From the NCBI GenBank assembly GCA_051453625.1, contig JBOZIK010000001.1, forward strand, positions 199,195,378-199,259,377: 64,000 nucleotides of DNA, in the 5' to 3' direction. The notes under the pieces were generated by a model. It did not search any database, was not told the origin of the DNA, and worked only from the letters and a program-made list of their open reading frames with translations. A program made the translations under genes and the position numbers. Numbering within the stretch: position 1 is the stretch's first letter; every line of letters begins with the position of its first letter. Shown here one piece after another: positions 36,596 through 48,849 of the stretch. This DNA is from Welwitschia mirabilis (Eukaryota > Gnetophyta > Gnetopsida > Welwitschiales).

Positions 36596-38090
36596 CATTA
36601 ATTGTAGTCCAATGTTTAGATTTAAACTAAATAAAACACCTAGTATCGTTCATCTACAGGGATGTAAGAAATAAATTAAAAAAAAACACAATTATTCTAA
36701 TTTGTAATGAAAAATCAAAGTTTAACATACAGAAAGTCATGTTTAGTTGACAATTCAAGGGAATAGAGTGATCTAAGGATCCAGTGATTCATCTAAACTT
36801 TCCTCTTTTACTCCAAAGATTCTTGTATCTTGAAACATAGTTACAATAATCAAGTCAGAAATGCTTAGTGTGGAGGCATAACATCATCTACCACATAAGT
36901 GTTGATGATTTATCAAGTCCTGTAAATACTTCACAGCCCTTTATAAACATGGAAAGTATGCACCTAAGTGCATAAGATCTATCAAATAATAGGAACTATA
37001 AATTACAAAAGTAACATTAAATAACTCACATGGTTTAAAAGAACTTAAAAATTAAATAAGCTTTACTAAAGGACTATCAATACCATTTTACTCTGCATTA
37101 ATAATAAAAGAATAAAATCTTCTTTAAGAACTAGTCATATCTAAACATTATCAATAATAACTGAAATTGTGCATTAATAATAAAATGGCTTAAACTAATT
37201 ATTTTATTAAACTTAAAAAAATATACATTACATTAATAAAGGAGGAGAAAAAAAAGAACTGCTCAATTAGCCATGGATCATCTCATCCCTAAGAAAGAGT
37301 ACTAGAACATCATGATGTTCAAGCCTTCAAGACTTTCCTAAGTTTTCCAATCAAAGAGATGAATATAATGAAGGGTTCAAGGCCCTTTCTAAAAAGATAT
37401 GAGGGTAAGATATGGTTACAAGCTCTTGGCTTGTACTGTTAGGTAGAATATTTATCATTTAATATTAGGTATAAGATTCTAGCTTATAGCATTTAGTGGA
37501 GCTTGTCTTATAGCATTAGGTAGATAAGATTCTTTCATCTAGCATTAGGTGAAATATTTTATCATTTAGCATTTGGTGGAGGTTATCTTATAGAATTCGA
37601 TAGATAAGATTCTATCCTATAGAATTAGGTGGAATCTTTCATCATTCAGCATTTGATGGAGGTTATCTTGTAGCATTTGATGGAGATCATATATAGTGTT
37701 TGGTGAAATCTTTGTCATAATTAGTTTAACATGTGGTCTTTAGAATCAGGTTTCTTTATCAACCAATGTTATCTCCACATGTCTTTAATGCCACCTTCAC
37801 ATGCCTGTATCACATTTCATCCTATGTTATTGCTACATGTCAACACCTCATTTCTCTATTGCCACCATTATTTTATGTGGAATTATGTCCATTTTTCACC
37901 ATGTATTTCAAAACATGGCTAAAGATCTATGATTATTATAGATAAAATCATAATATTAAATTTTATTTTAAAAATAATAGAAGACATAATTTATGACCAA
38001 AATAATTAAATTAATGTCTTTATTTACAATAAATTAGCTTGAAACACTTGATATAATTGTCAATTTTTATATGTTAACATACCCCCTAAC
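36596..38090 (+). repeat. Long direct repeat family C, copy 1
   Basis: It aligns over about 1.5 kb with 43740-45230 in the same orientation. Shared blocks in order: aaaacacctag and cacagggata/gatg at the start, ggaaagtatg, aagatct-tcaaataatagg, aagaaagagta-tagaacatcatg, aatgaagggtt, a field of short repeats, then acatgtc-accacctcatttctctattgcc and aatattaaattttattt at the end. The 'cctccacaggga' type start and the following 'acaccccctaac' type tail (38087-38099) are features I know from plant retroelement repeats. It contains short open frames at 37731-37945 that are repeat sequence, not genes. It may be an LTR. Confidence 0.65.
37430..37730 (+). repeat. Short tandem repeat field inside family C
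   Basis: About eight loose copies of a unit built from atcatttagcatttggtgga, ggttatcttatagcatt and aggtagataagattct occur, with period near 27-56 bases. The same field is present in copy 2 at 44580-44880, so it arose before the two copies separated. Confidence 0.65.
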
Positions 38091-38546
38091 CAGACTTTTG
38101 CTAGTGCCTTAGTAAAAATTTGATCAAAAAATAGTTAAACATGGAAAAATTATTTTTCAAAAGTGTGTCAAGTGTGTGAATTATATAACTAGGAAGCTTT
38201 TATGATCAATTTTATATAATTAAGGCATCAAAGTAAAAAATTTTAGTGAAAACTGAGATGCCACACCCCTTAACTAAAATTTGACTTTGTCCTTAATGTT
38301 TATGATGAAAATGTTAAGTTATTTAAGAACATAGGTGTAAATAGATTACAAAGAGTTCTTTTATTGAAAATGATATAAATTAAGCTAAGGAAAAAGACAA
38401 GCTATTTACAAATAAACATGTGCTAAGTGGAAAAAAAACTANNNNNNNNNNNNNNNNNNNNNNNNNNNNNNNNNNNNNNNNNNNNNNNNNNNNNNNNNNN
38501 NNNNNNNNNNNNNNNNNNNNNNNNNNNNNNNNNNNNNNNNNNNNNN

Positions 38547-39000
38547 TTATTGCTACATGTCACCACCTCATTTCTCTATTGCCACCATTATTTTATGTGG
38601 AATTATGTCCATTTTTCACTATGTATTTCAAAACATGGCTAAAGATTTGTGATTATTATAGATAAAAGTATAATATTAAATTTTATTTTAAAAATAACAG
38701 AAGACATCATTTTATGATAAATATATAAATTAAGTATCTTTTCTTATGCTAAATTAATCAATTATAATTACTTAAAACATCACTTTCAGCATGTAAACAC
38801 ACCCCCTAACTAATCCTTAATTAGACTCTTGACAAAAAAGAGGATATATAAATGGTGAAGCATGGAAAAATTAACTAAGTAAAAATGGCAAGTAAGAAAA
38901 TGATATGACCTTTTGTGAAAATATTAGATCAATTTTAAATAATCAATCATTAAAATTAAAAAAGTTTTTATAAAAGTGGCTGTCATACCCCCAATCAAAA
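38547..39000 (+). repeat. Family C, partial third copy
   Basis: The sequence after the 105-N gap starts with ttattgctacatgtcaccac and follows the 3' part of copy 1 (from 37828), including the aatattaaattttattttaaaaata block and the acaccccctaac tail. It differs from copy 1 at many positions, so it is a separate old copy, not an assembly overlap. Its 5' part is lost in the gap 38442-38546. Confidence 0.6.
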
Positions 39001-40229
39001 TTAAACTTAAAAGATGGAAAATTTATGCAAGGATTTAGAGAATAATTTAATTATATGAATAGAAAATGCTAATGATGAATGTATTTAGAAAAAAACAATG
39101 CAAAATAAGGTTTAAACTAGAATGTAATGTTTAGGGAATACAAAACATAAAATCTAATAAAAAATCCATCATCAACAAATTTAAAAGATACAATACCTAA
39201 GTTAATGATCATGTTTATTAAAAATTTCATGCATTTTATTCTAAATTTAAATGTATCACATTATTAAATAAGCAATATATCCTCTAAGTAAACTTGCAAG
39301 TCATCAAACATTAGTTAAGCAAATTCTCAAGTAGAAAAGTTAAGAAAAAGTAATCACAAAACACATCTCCCAATTCCACCTTTTTCATTCTAATTTACCT
39401 TTTTTACGATCATGCTTTATGTCTTGCTTCAAGAATTTTAATCTAATTGGGAATTTAGTGTTATGACATCTCTGTCTAATAGAGTTAAACATGTTGATTT
39501 ATGATAGAGTGAGTGCTACATTGCTAGTAAGCATTTGTAGCCCTGATATAGATGAACATGTCATAAGTTAAATCATTAAAGATACATTGCTTGTAAGTGT
39601 CCATAGCCTAACTGAACCTAATTTTAGTTGATCATAACATAATATGCTTTTGAAGAGGAGATATTTTTATTTTCCTTTTAATAACCCTTCTCATATTTAA
39701 TACATTTTTATGAACATAATATATCATTTGCTCATTAGCCTAATCATGATAAATATTATNNNNNNNNNNNNNNNNNNNNNNNNNNNNNNNNNNNNNNNNN
39801 NNNNNNNNNNNNNNNNNNNNNNNNNNNNNNNNNNNNNNNNNNNNNNNNNNNNNNNNNNNTAATAATCCTTCTCATATTCAATACATTTTTATGCACATAA
39901 GATATCATTGGCTCATTAGCCTAATCATGATAAATATTATCCCTATAAAATGCTTGTAAAATAATTAACTTGATATGAAACTAAATTTTACCTCAATTCA
40001 ACTATATGTTTCCATTAAAAGATATTAAGTAACACTAGACCTTAATAAGTAAACTCACAAATAAGTAAAACATCTTCTTAGAAAACTATAAGGAGACTTA
40101 AATTATACATAATTCACATTAATAATGTGATCAATTATTATAATTTTATTCTTGTAGGTACATCAATCAAGATCATCTAATATTAAGAACTCAGAGATGG
40201 ATGGAAGGGGAGGGTGGCTAATGGACTTT
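39001..40229. other. Unassigned DNA with an inverted copy of family E
   Basis: Bases 39350-39700 match 28870-29240 as reverse complement (tgctacattgctagtaagca at 39512-39531 and tacattgcttgtaagtgtcc at 39583-39602). The 100-N gap 39760-39859 is flanked by a repeated block of about 80 bases (39680-39759 and 39860-39939). No gene is recognised. Confidence 0.5.
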
Positions 40230-40946
40230 NNNNNNNNNNNNNNNNNNNNNNNNNNNNNNNNNNNNNNNNNNNNNNNNNNNNNNNNNNNNNNNNNNNNNNN
40301 NNNNNNNNNNNNNNNNNNNNNNNNNNNNNNNNNNNNNNNNNNNNNNNNNNNNNNNNNNNNNNNNNNNNNNNNNNNNNNNNNNNNNNNNNNNNNNNNNNNN
40401 NNNNNNNNNNNNNNNNNNNNNNNNNNNNNNNNNNNNNNNNNNNNNNNNNNNNNNNNNNNNNNNNNNNNNNNNNNNNNNNNNNNNNNNNNNNNNNNNNNNN
40501 NNNNNNNNNNNNNNNNNNNNNNNNNNNNNNNNNNNNNNNNNNNNNNNNNNNNNNNNNNNNNNNNNNNNNNNNNNNNNNNNNNNNNNNNNNNNNNNNNNNN
40601 NNNNNNNNNNNNNNNNNNNNNNNNNNNNNNNNNNNNNNNNNNNNNNNNNNNNNNNNNNNNNNNNNNNNNNNNNNNNNNNNNNNNNNNNNNNNNNNNNNNN
40701 NNNNNNNNNNNNNNNNNNNNNNNNNNNNNNNNNNNNNNNNNNNNNNNNNNNNNNNNNNNNNNNNNNNNNNNNNNNNNNNNNNNNNNNNNNNNNNNNNNNN
40801 NNNNNNNNNNNNNNNNNNNNNNNNNNNNNNNNNNNNNNNNNNNNNNNNNNNNNNNNNNNNNNNNNNNNNNNNNNNNNNNNNNNNNNNNNNNNNNNNNNNN
40901 NNNNNNNNNNNNNNNNNNNNNNNNNNNNNNNNNNNNNNNNNNNNNN
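40230..40946. other. Assembly gap (717 N)
   Basis: This is the largest gap in the window. The 30 bases before it (ggaaggggagggtggcta) are unusually GC-rich for this region, so an unassembled GC-rich insert is possible. No content can be stated. Confidence 0.9.
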
Positions 40947-41199
40947 CAAATTTATTCTAAATGGAAAATGTAAACTAAAATAAAAATATAATATAAATGC
41001 ACACAATGAAATGAAAAATTTTTCAAGGCATTTTCCAAGGTATTACAAATGTGAAGTTTTAAATTCGTAAATGCGATGTTTAAATGATGAGTGAAAATTA
41101 TAAAATGCTTTTAAAGAAGAGATTGAGTCTGAATAAACATTTATACATGTATCCATAACACTAGAAAGAGAATTAACGCTAACAGTAAAATTAATTCAT

Positions 41200-42600
41200 T
41201 CAAAATTAAAAGTTTTTCATCCCTTAGCTTATTCTTGTTTACTTAACAACTCATCCAAGATATTATTTTTGGATGAAGACATAGGTGAAGTGAAAACTAT
41301 AACAGATGAATGATTATCAAGAAAGGAATCATAAGATGGTTCCAAAGGTATGGAGTTATCTTCATCATTAAGGTTTAACTCTTTCTCAAAAGAAAAAGAT
41401 GAAAATGACATGATTGGTTTAATGGGTTGTCGAGAAAATGATTTTTTAAGGGATGAATCATGTTTAGGGTCTNNNNNNNNNNNNNNNNNNNNNNNNNNNN
41501 NNNNNNNNNNNNNNNNNNNNNNNNNNNNNNNNNNNNNNNNNNNNNNNNNNNNNNNNNNNNNNNNNNNNNNNNAGAAAATGATTTTTTAAGGGATGAATCA
41601 TGTTTAGGGTCTTGGTTAATGTTCTCCATTTAGGTTTAAAAATAGATTTAGTTTTACTATTATCCATGTTACTTATTGATTTGTCCTCTGGAGTGTAGCA
41701 TTCAAGTTTTCTCCCTTAAATATTTGTTCGCTTACTATGGATTGATCATTATCATCTAAAGTATCTAATGCTACTCTAAAGTATAGTATACATTTATGCA
41801 ACCATTCACTCTTTAAGTCACATCTAAACTTAAGGTTGTCTTGGATGTCATTTTTGGTTTTATTATAAGATTTATCATCATTCATAAGGGATAAGGTTTG
41901 GATATTGTCACTTTTAGTCTTATTAATATCTTCAAGGTTTTATAGGCTTGTAAATTCATAGAATGTAGAAATGTTTACTTTTAGTGCATTATTAATTTAT
42001 TGGATATCTTGCTCAAGTATTCAGTTTGCTTACTCAAGTATTTGGTTACTTTACTCAAGTATTTTATTTACTTTCATGAATCTCCTAAGGGTATCTCCCA
42101 AGGAATTTGAAGAGGTTTGTTATGTGTATGGTATTAATGGATGATGATCAAGTGATGAAGGATATTGAAGAGGAAATAAAAGGTATGAATCAAAGAACAA
42201 CAGGTATGAAGTTGAGGGATAACAACCATAAGGGATGAAGGAAGAAGTGGGATAAGATCCCTTAGTTCATGATAGGGATTTCAAGTTCGAAGTTGTAAGG
42301 AGCTTGATCTATGTATAGAGGGGCCTAAGGGTACTCTTCAAAGATCTATCTATTATTGTAAGGATCGAGGGATTACAATTCATATGAGTTACATTAAAGG
42401 TAATCCCCTAGAGCTTGTTTTGGTCTAAAGAATTCTCTTATGATTCATTTAGGTTAATTATTATTCTCAAAACTATGGGGGTAGATAGATTAATGATTGG
42501 AAGCTATATGAAATGGATTCGGGGCCCAATTTGTTATTTAAGTTAAAGAAAATAGGTTAAGATTTCAACTAAAATGTTCATGTTTTCTAGATTTTTCAAA
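41200..42600 (-). pseudogene. Unrecognised serine-rich ORF remnants, minus strand
   Basis: Three open stretches on the minus strand (41673-41885, 41464-41667 partly N, 41229-41411) could be parts of one protein. The first reads NLKFRCDLKSEWLHKC and ALDTLDDNDQSIVSEQ; the last reads MSFSSFSFEKELNLNDEDNS with several SSS and acidic runs. At 42000-42100 the motif actcaagtatt recurs three or four times. Lying inside the family C interval, it may be a gag-like ORF of that element, but there is no match I can name. A 100-N gap at 41473-41572 is flanked by a 40-base repeat. Confidence 0.35.
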
Positions 42601-42990
42601 ATTTCCAAGAAAGTCTACAATTAAAAATAGTTCATAAAGGTCACAGGTGGTTTCAAGAAAGAGCACAAAGTAATCTAAGTAGGTAGTATCACTAGTCTAA
42701 TTAAGCAAAAAAGATCAAGAAAAAACANNNNNNNNNNNNNNNNNNNNNNNNNNNNNNNNNNNNNNNNNNNNNNNNNNNNNNNNNNNNNNNNNNNNNNNNN
42801 NNNNNNNNNNNNNNNNNNNNNNNNNNNACTAAAATGTTCATGTTTTCTATATTTTTCAAAATTTCCAAGAAAGTCTAGAATTAAAAATAGTTCATAGAGG
42901 TCACATGTGGTTTCAAGAAAGAGCACAAAGTAATCTAAGTAGGAAGTAGCACTAGTCTAATTAAGCAAAAAAGATCAAGAAAAGACAGAG
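42570..42990. repeat. Direct repeat across a 100-N gap
   Basis: Bases 42568-42727 recur at 42825-42985 with a few changes (actaaaatgttcatgttttc at the start, gcaaaaaagatcaagaaaa near the end). It is best read as overlapping contig ends or two haplotypes placed in a row. Confidence 0.7.
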
Positions 42991-43739
42991 GTTAATTTCA
43001 AGGTAGCACAAAATGATTTGTATTATAGGATTAGAGAAAAGTTATTAGAAATCCAAAATGACTAAAATNNNNNNNNNNNNNNNNNNNNNNNNNNNNNNNN
43101 NNNNNNNNNNNNNNNNNNNNNNNNNNNNNNNNNNNNNNNNNNNNNNNNNNNNNNNNNNNNNNNNNNNNTGCGACCTAGGAAATTAAACCTAAACATTTTA
43201 ATTTTTATTAAAAACTCTAATAGAAATAAAAAAATAAAAAAACTAAAATATATATAGAGAATTTAAAAAAACACAAAAAATCACAAATTATTAAAGTTTG
43301 GTTTAGTTTAAAATCATGATCTTAAATTTGGTTATACCTACAAGAAAGATGTTAGACTTGTAACTCAAAAATATCTAATATAAAAATGAAGTTTAAGATG
43401 TAAAACAAATTTAACCAAACTTAACAACTTGAATTAGTTTAGGTTTTATTGGAAAAGAAACAGTACCTAGCACTAGAGGGAAAGGAAAATAATACTTAAC
43501 AAAAGAACCAGTTTAGGTATCACTAAAAAGAGAACTACTACCAACTACTAGAAGGAAACTTAAACACACAAAAAAAAAATAGAAAAAAAGGACTAGTTTG
43601 TGTATCACGAGAAAGAGGACTAGTATCCACCATTTGAAAAATAAAATCTAACTAAAAATTACAAGAAAAACAATCATGTTCCCTTGAAACATTGCTATGC
43701 TAATACATCCTCAATAATAACATAAAAATCTATTAATTA

Positions 43740-45230
43740 TAGTATAATATTTAAGTAAAACACCTAGAATTGTTCCTCCACAGGGATATGGAAGGTAAAT
43801 TAATCAAAATAAACATAATTATTCTAACTTGTAATGGAAAATTAAGAAAAAGAAAAATTAAAGTTTGAAAAAGAAAAAGTGATCTTCAATTGATAATTCA
43901 AGGGAATGGAGTGCTCTAAGGTTCTAATGATTCATCTAAATATTCTCATTTTCTCCAAAGATTTCTATATCCTAAAATACACTTACAATCATCAAGTCAT
44001 TAAGGCCTGGTGTAAAGGCATAATCCCATCCACCACAGAAGTGTTGGTGAGTTGTTAAGTCCTCATAATACTTCATAGTCCTGTATAAGCATGGAAAGTA
44101 TGAACTAAGTGTACAAGATCTGTCAAATAATAGGAACTATAAATCATGAAAGTAATATTCAATAACTCACATGGTCTAAAAGAAATTAATAATTAAATAA
44201 GTTTTACCTAAAGNNNNNNNNNNAGATTGCTGATACCATTTTACTATGCATTAACAATAAAAGAATAAAACCTACTTTAAGAATTAGTCCTATCTAAACA
44301 TTGCTAATACCAATTGAAATTGTGCATTAATAATAAAATGGCTTAAATGAATTCTTGTATTAAAATTAAAAGAAATATACATTATATCAAAAAAGGAGGA
44401 TAATAAGAATATCTTCTCAACTAGCCATAGAACATTCCATTCCCAAGAAAGAGTATTAGAACATCATGTCATTTAAACATTCAAGTCTTTCCCAAGTTTG
44501 TCAACCAAAAAGATGAACACAATGAAGGGTTTAAGACCCTTTTATAAGAAGAGATGGAGGTGAGGAATGGTTATAAGCTCTTGGCTTATAGTATTAGGTA
44601 GAATCTTTGTCATTTAGCATTAGATAGAAGATTCTATTTTGTATCCTCTGATGAAGGTTATCTTATAGTATTAGGAAGATAAGATTTTGTCCTCTAGCAT
44701 TAGGTAGAATCTTTTATCATTTAGTATTTGATGAAGGTTATCTTATAGAATTATGTATATTTAATTCTAGAATTAGGTAGAATCTTTTATCATTTAGCAT
44801 TTGGTGAAGGTTGTCTTGTAGCATTAGGTGGAGATCATCATGTAGTATTTAGTGGAATCTTTGTTATGATGAATTTAACATATGGCCTTTGGAGCCAAAT
44901 TCCTTTACCAACCAGTGCTATCATCACATGTTTCTAATTCCACCTTTACATGCCTCTGCCACATGTCTTATAATGCTATTGCTATGTGTCACCACCTTAT
45001 TTCTCTATTGCCATCATTATTTTATGCAAAATTATGTTCATCTTTCATCATGTATTCCAAAATAGGGGTAAAGAGCTACAATTATTATAGAGAAAAACAT
45101 AATATTAAATTTTATTTAAAAAATAATGGAAGACATCATTTTATGATAAATCAATAAATTAAATGTCTTTCCTTATGCTAAATTAATTAATTGTAGTTGC
45201 TTAAAATGTCGATTTTGGCATGAAAACATA
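43740..45230 (+). repeat. Long direct repeat family C, copy 2
   Basis: It is the partner of 36596-38090. It starts aaaacacctagaattgttcc and ccacagggatatgg, carries the short repeat field at 44580-44880 and ends after aatattaaattttattt with an A/T-rich tail. A 10-N gap is at 44214-44223. The open frame 44882-45157 corresponds to the one in copy 1 at 37733 and is repeat sequence. The two copies, 5.6 kb apart and in the same direction, could be the LTRs of one element, though TG/CA ends and target duplications were not found. Confidence 0.65.
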
Positions 45231-46339
45231 GAGCTTCCAACATTTTTTAAGTTTTAATAGGATAACTCCAATGAGATGATTAAATTTAATTCATTTTTAT
45301 AAGTGATTAATTTTTATCCTACCCCTTCAGTTAGACTAATGAATTTTATTTTAGTGTTGTTTTCTACGTTCCATCTATTAAATTTGACCTCATTACTTCC
45401 ATAATCAATTGCTTCTTTTGATATTAATAAAACATTATTAGTTCTTCTCTTAGGTTTAATTCCTAAAATTCAATCCTTGATTTCTTGTATTAATTAAGCA
45501 AAGCAGTTGGAGAATTTAATTATTAGATAGACAAGTAAAAGATCTTGTCCAAGGGATGTCATTGATTACAAAGATTGCATAGGTAGAAACTTTAATAAAT
45601 ATTGTTAATTTTTTAAATTATGAAGATTTACACAGTATTATACTATAGATCCCTCATGAGATCCTATTCATCACAACTTCAAATTAATCAACAATAAGTT
45701 AGAGGTAAGACATTGTATAGCCTATTATAAAATGTACCAATTCAAAAGATTTTAAGTTTTAAACTCATGTTCTTAATGTTTCTCACTCTTCTGCTTTTAT
45801 TTCTTTAGATTAAACTTGATGTACTATGCTTATAAAATTACTATTTAAGGAATAAATAAGCACATATGGAGGTAGTAGTGGTGAATTTGTTTTTAAAACA
45901 ATGTCCAAATTACTCACTAAGTATGCATGATAAACTATTTTTGAGAGTGGATGATGGTCACTAAGAATGATTTTTGTGTTTTTTATCATATGCACATGGT
46001 CTTAAAGAAACACTTAGATGATTTGATTCATTATATTATCATGTTACTGAATCATTACTACAAGACATTTGTGATAATGAATTACCTTCTCCTAGATGAT
46101 TCCAAAGCGAAAATCCTCCCCAATCAACTTAAGACATCCTGGGGTGGCTCATGCTTACATGATCCTTAAGGTCATGATGGTTCTAAGTGAGAGTGATGCA
46201 TGATCGTCTTCTTTAATACATATAATGTCTTCTCTTATTCTTAATTTTTTATAGGATTTTTATGTTATCATAACAATGTAATGTTACTTTTATTTTGTTA
46301 ATAAAATATAAATCTTATTACTTTAAAAAATTATTCATT
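45231..46339. other. Unassigned AT-rich DNA
   Basis: A 72-codon open frame on the plus strand (45951-46169) and an overlapping one on the minus strand (45810-45995) are present but neither matches a family I know. No repeat structure is obvious. Confidence 0.3.
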
Positions 46340-47160
46340 ATAAATCATTCACTGTAATATCAATTGTAATGTTCTTGTTTTCAGTCTATAAAAATGAGAT
46401 TATGAAAATAGTAAAAATTAAGAAATGGAACATCTTTGAAGGACAAAATAAAAATTAACTACCATGTTATTATCATTATGAGTGGAAAATTATGATGAAC
46501 AATAAAATAATGGAACTTATTTTTATTGACTCTGAAAACACATGTCATGACTTATACCTTTGTTAAATGTAANNNNNNNNNNNNNNNNNNNNNNNNNNNN
46601 NNNNNNNNNNNNNNNNNNNNNNNNNNNNNNNNNNNNNNNNNNNNNNNNNNNNNNNNNNNNNNNNNNNNNNNNTGATATTGTGAAAATAGTAAAAATTAAG
46701 AAATGGAACATCTTTGAAGGACAAAATAAAAAGTAAGTACCATGTTATTATCATTATGATGAATAATAAAATAATGGAACTTATTTTTATTAACTCTGAA
46801 AACACATGTCATGACTTATACCTTTGTCAAATGTAAGATCTTAATATAGTTTGCTTATCAAATCATGTTGGATTGAAGGTCTAGTTTATAAAATCACTAG
46901 GTGACTAGTCCAACTTATCAAGATCTTTAACATATTCGTATAATTCCCATGCATGCCATATGTGTTTCTAAGAGCTCCATTTATCATTGGTGAAATGGCA
47001 TAAATGATTTACATAACCCCTCTATAAGGGTTATGTTCCTTATATTATTATTAATTATTAAATAAATAAAAATTTTTTATTTAATAAATTAAAAATTTTA
47101 ATAAAAACATAGTTTTTTTATCGCATCTCATTTTAGCAGTTTTGAAAATCATGATAAAGT
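46340..47160 (-). repeat. Isolated LTR related to family B
   Basis: It matches the family B LTR at 15059-15576 in the same orientation (taagaaatggaacatctttg, acttatacctttgtcaaatg, gagctccatttatcattggtgaaatg, acatagttttttatcgcatct). The length is inflated by a 100-N gap (46573-46672) flanked by a repeated block of about 165 bases (46395-46572 and 46673-46834, the second with a 17-base deletion). No interior or partner LTR adjoins it, so it is probably a solo LTR. Confidence 0.65.
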
Positions 47161-47324
47161 GTAATAAGATACAAGTAAGGAGAGAAAATTAATGAGGCAT
47201 ACTTTAATCAGTGAAGCTAGAAAACTTAAAATGTTCATAAATTTGTACAAATCTAGTTCCAAACATATCTAATTTTTGCACATAAATTATAAACTCTATT
47301 TTCTTGGATGTAACATGATACTTT

Positions 47325-48460
47325 TCAAGATTCATTTCTCTTTCATCTAAAATAATTTTTTTAATATATCTCTTAACTATAAGGAAGAATTTATTAAACC
47401 AAACATTTACTTTTTTCCAATTAAATTTAACTTGGGCTTTAATTAATCCTATAAGCCATTTCTCTACTATTCTATAATTTTTTTAGCTTTGTAATATTTT
47501 GAAATGCATTCATCATGAGACATAGTGATGATTGCCTTGTTAGCTATAGCAATGGTATGCTTATGACATACATGCATGATGGAAGTGTTCTATTAGATTT
47601 GTGTTCATTATCTTCATGTCATTTTTCACTTTCATATTTGCATTTATCATTGTCATTGTTCTATGAATTACCCTTTTCATTGTAATTTTTTTCCTAGATT
47701 CTTTAGAAGGACCTTAAAAATATTTTCAAGTGCAAAGTCCTTAGCTATCAAAACACATTTTGAATTATTCATTTTTCTAGTATTATTTTTCTTTACTTGT
47801 TTGAATTATCATTAGAAGTTAGATATTTATTATTACTAGAAGAACTTTAATACACTGATTATTTAAATATAACATAATAGTTCTTAAGATTAATTTCTAT
47901 TTAATCTTCAATGATCTTCTTAATGTCTATTTTAGTTATGATAAAGAAGTTATCAAATCAAATACTAAGGCCTTTTTAAAATCAGATTCCAACTGGGCTT
48001 CCATGGCTTTCGTAAATCATTTCTTTATATATTTATAATTTATTAATTTTTTAAAATTATGACATGCATTCATCATTAGGTGCAATGTTGATATGCTCAT
48101 TGATCATGATGATTGTATACTCATTATCTCTATGCATGATGGCATTACACTCATTATGTTTTTCTTTATTATCCTTAGGGATGTTACTATTTTCCTTTTT
48201 TTGTATAATATTTTCATTAACCATTATCATTATTTTGCACATTATTCTCTTTATTTTTATTTTTTCTTTAATATATTCTTAGAATAGACCTGAAAAACTT
48301 TTTAGTTGCAAAATCTTTGGTTATTAAAACACATTTTAGTTGATTTATTTTTTCAATATTTTTTTTCTAAATACTTTTTTCCAATTTTCACTAAAGTTAA
48401 ACATTTCTTATCACTAGAATAGAATTTTCTAATAGATTTATAGGCATTTCCCAAAACAAG
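47325..48460 (-). pseudogene. Tandemly duplicated coding-like segment
   Basis: Two copies of about 560-590 bases lie head to tail (47325-47880 and 47880-48460). Shared blocks include atgcattcatcat (47506 and 48065), aaaacacattttg/agtt and ttgcaaaatcttt/gtgcaaagtcctt. On the minus strand each copy encodes a similar stretch: one reads KAQVKFNWKKVNVWFNKF and KRYIKKIILDEREMNLEKYH, the other AMEAQLESDFKKALVFDLIT and IDIKKIIED. Between them lies an Asn/Glu/His-rich linker (48057-48242 open, 61 codons). I do not recognise the family. It lies just downstream of a minus-strand LINE and may be part of it or an independent ORF. Confidence 0.45.
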
Positions 48461-48849
48461 CAAAAGAAATAGGAAGATTTTTAAACTTAACTTTGAAAAT
48501 TGATTCTTCCCATGTAGTCTTGAAGCATAATTTCTTGAATTGAAATTTTCTAGAATTTATATAAATACACATATAGATCATAATAATTTTGACTTTAATT
48601 TATATTAGCTTATCTAATTTAATTGATCTTTTAGTTTTTTTTAGCAATCTATTTGAATGAAATTTGGCTCCAAATTTTAGATTGAGGATTTAAAATCCAA
48701 ATCTAGTAAGGAATTTCTTCCAATACATTCTTTTGGTTAAGTAGAAAAGGATATCATTGTGTAAGAGCTAAACCCATTCTTCTAGGGAAAAAAATTAGTG
48801 GTTTTTAAAATTACTTACAACATATATTCAAGATTTAAAGGACAAAATG

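Noticed and set aside
37731-37945. A small gene with a counterpart at 44882-45157 and 38420-38665
   Set aside because: The frame recurs because the underlying DNA is a repeat; differences between copies do not favour silent codon positions.
48064-48287. Hydrophobic small proteins on the plus strand
   Set aside because: They are the antisense of the Asn/Glu-rich minus-strand linker; AT-rich antisense commonly gives Phe/Ile/Leu-rich frames.
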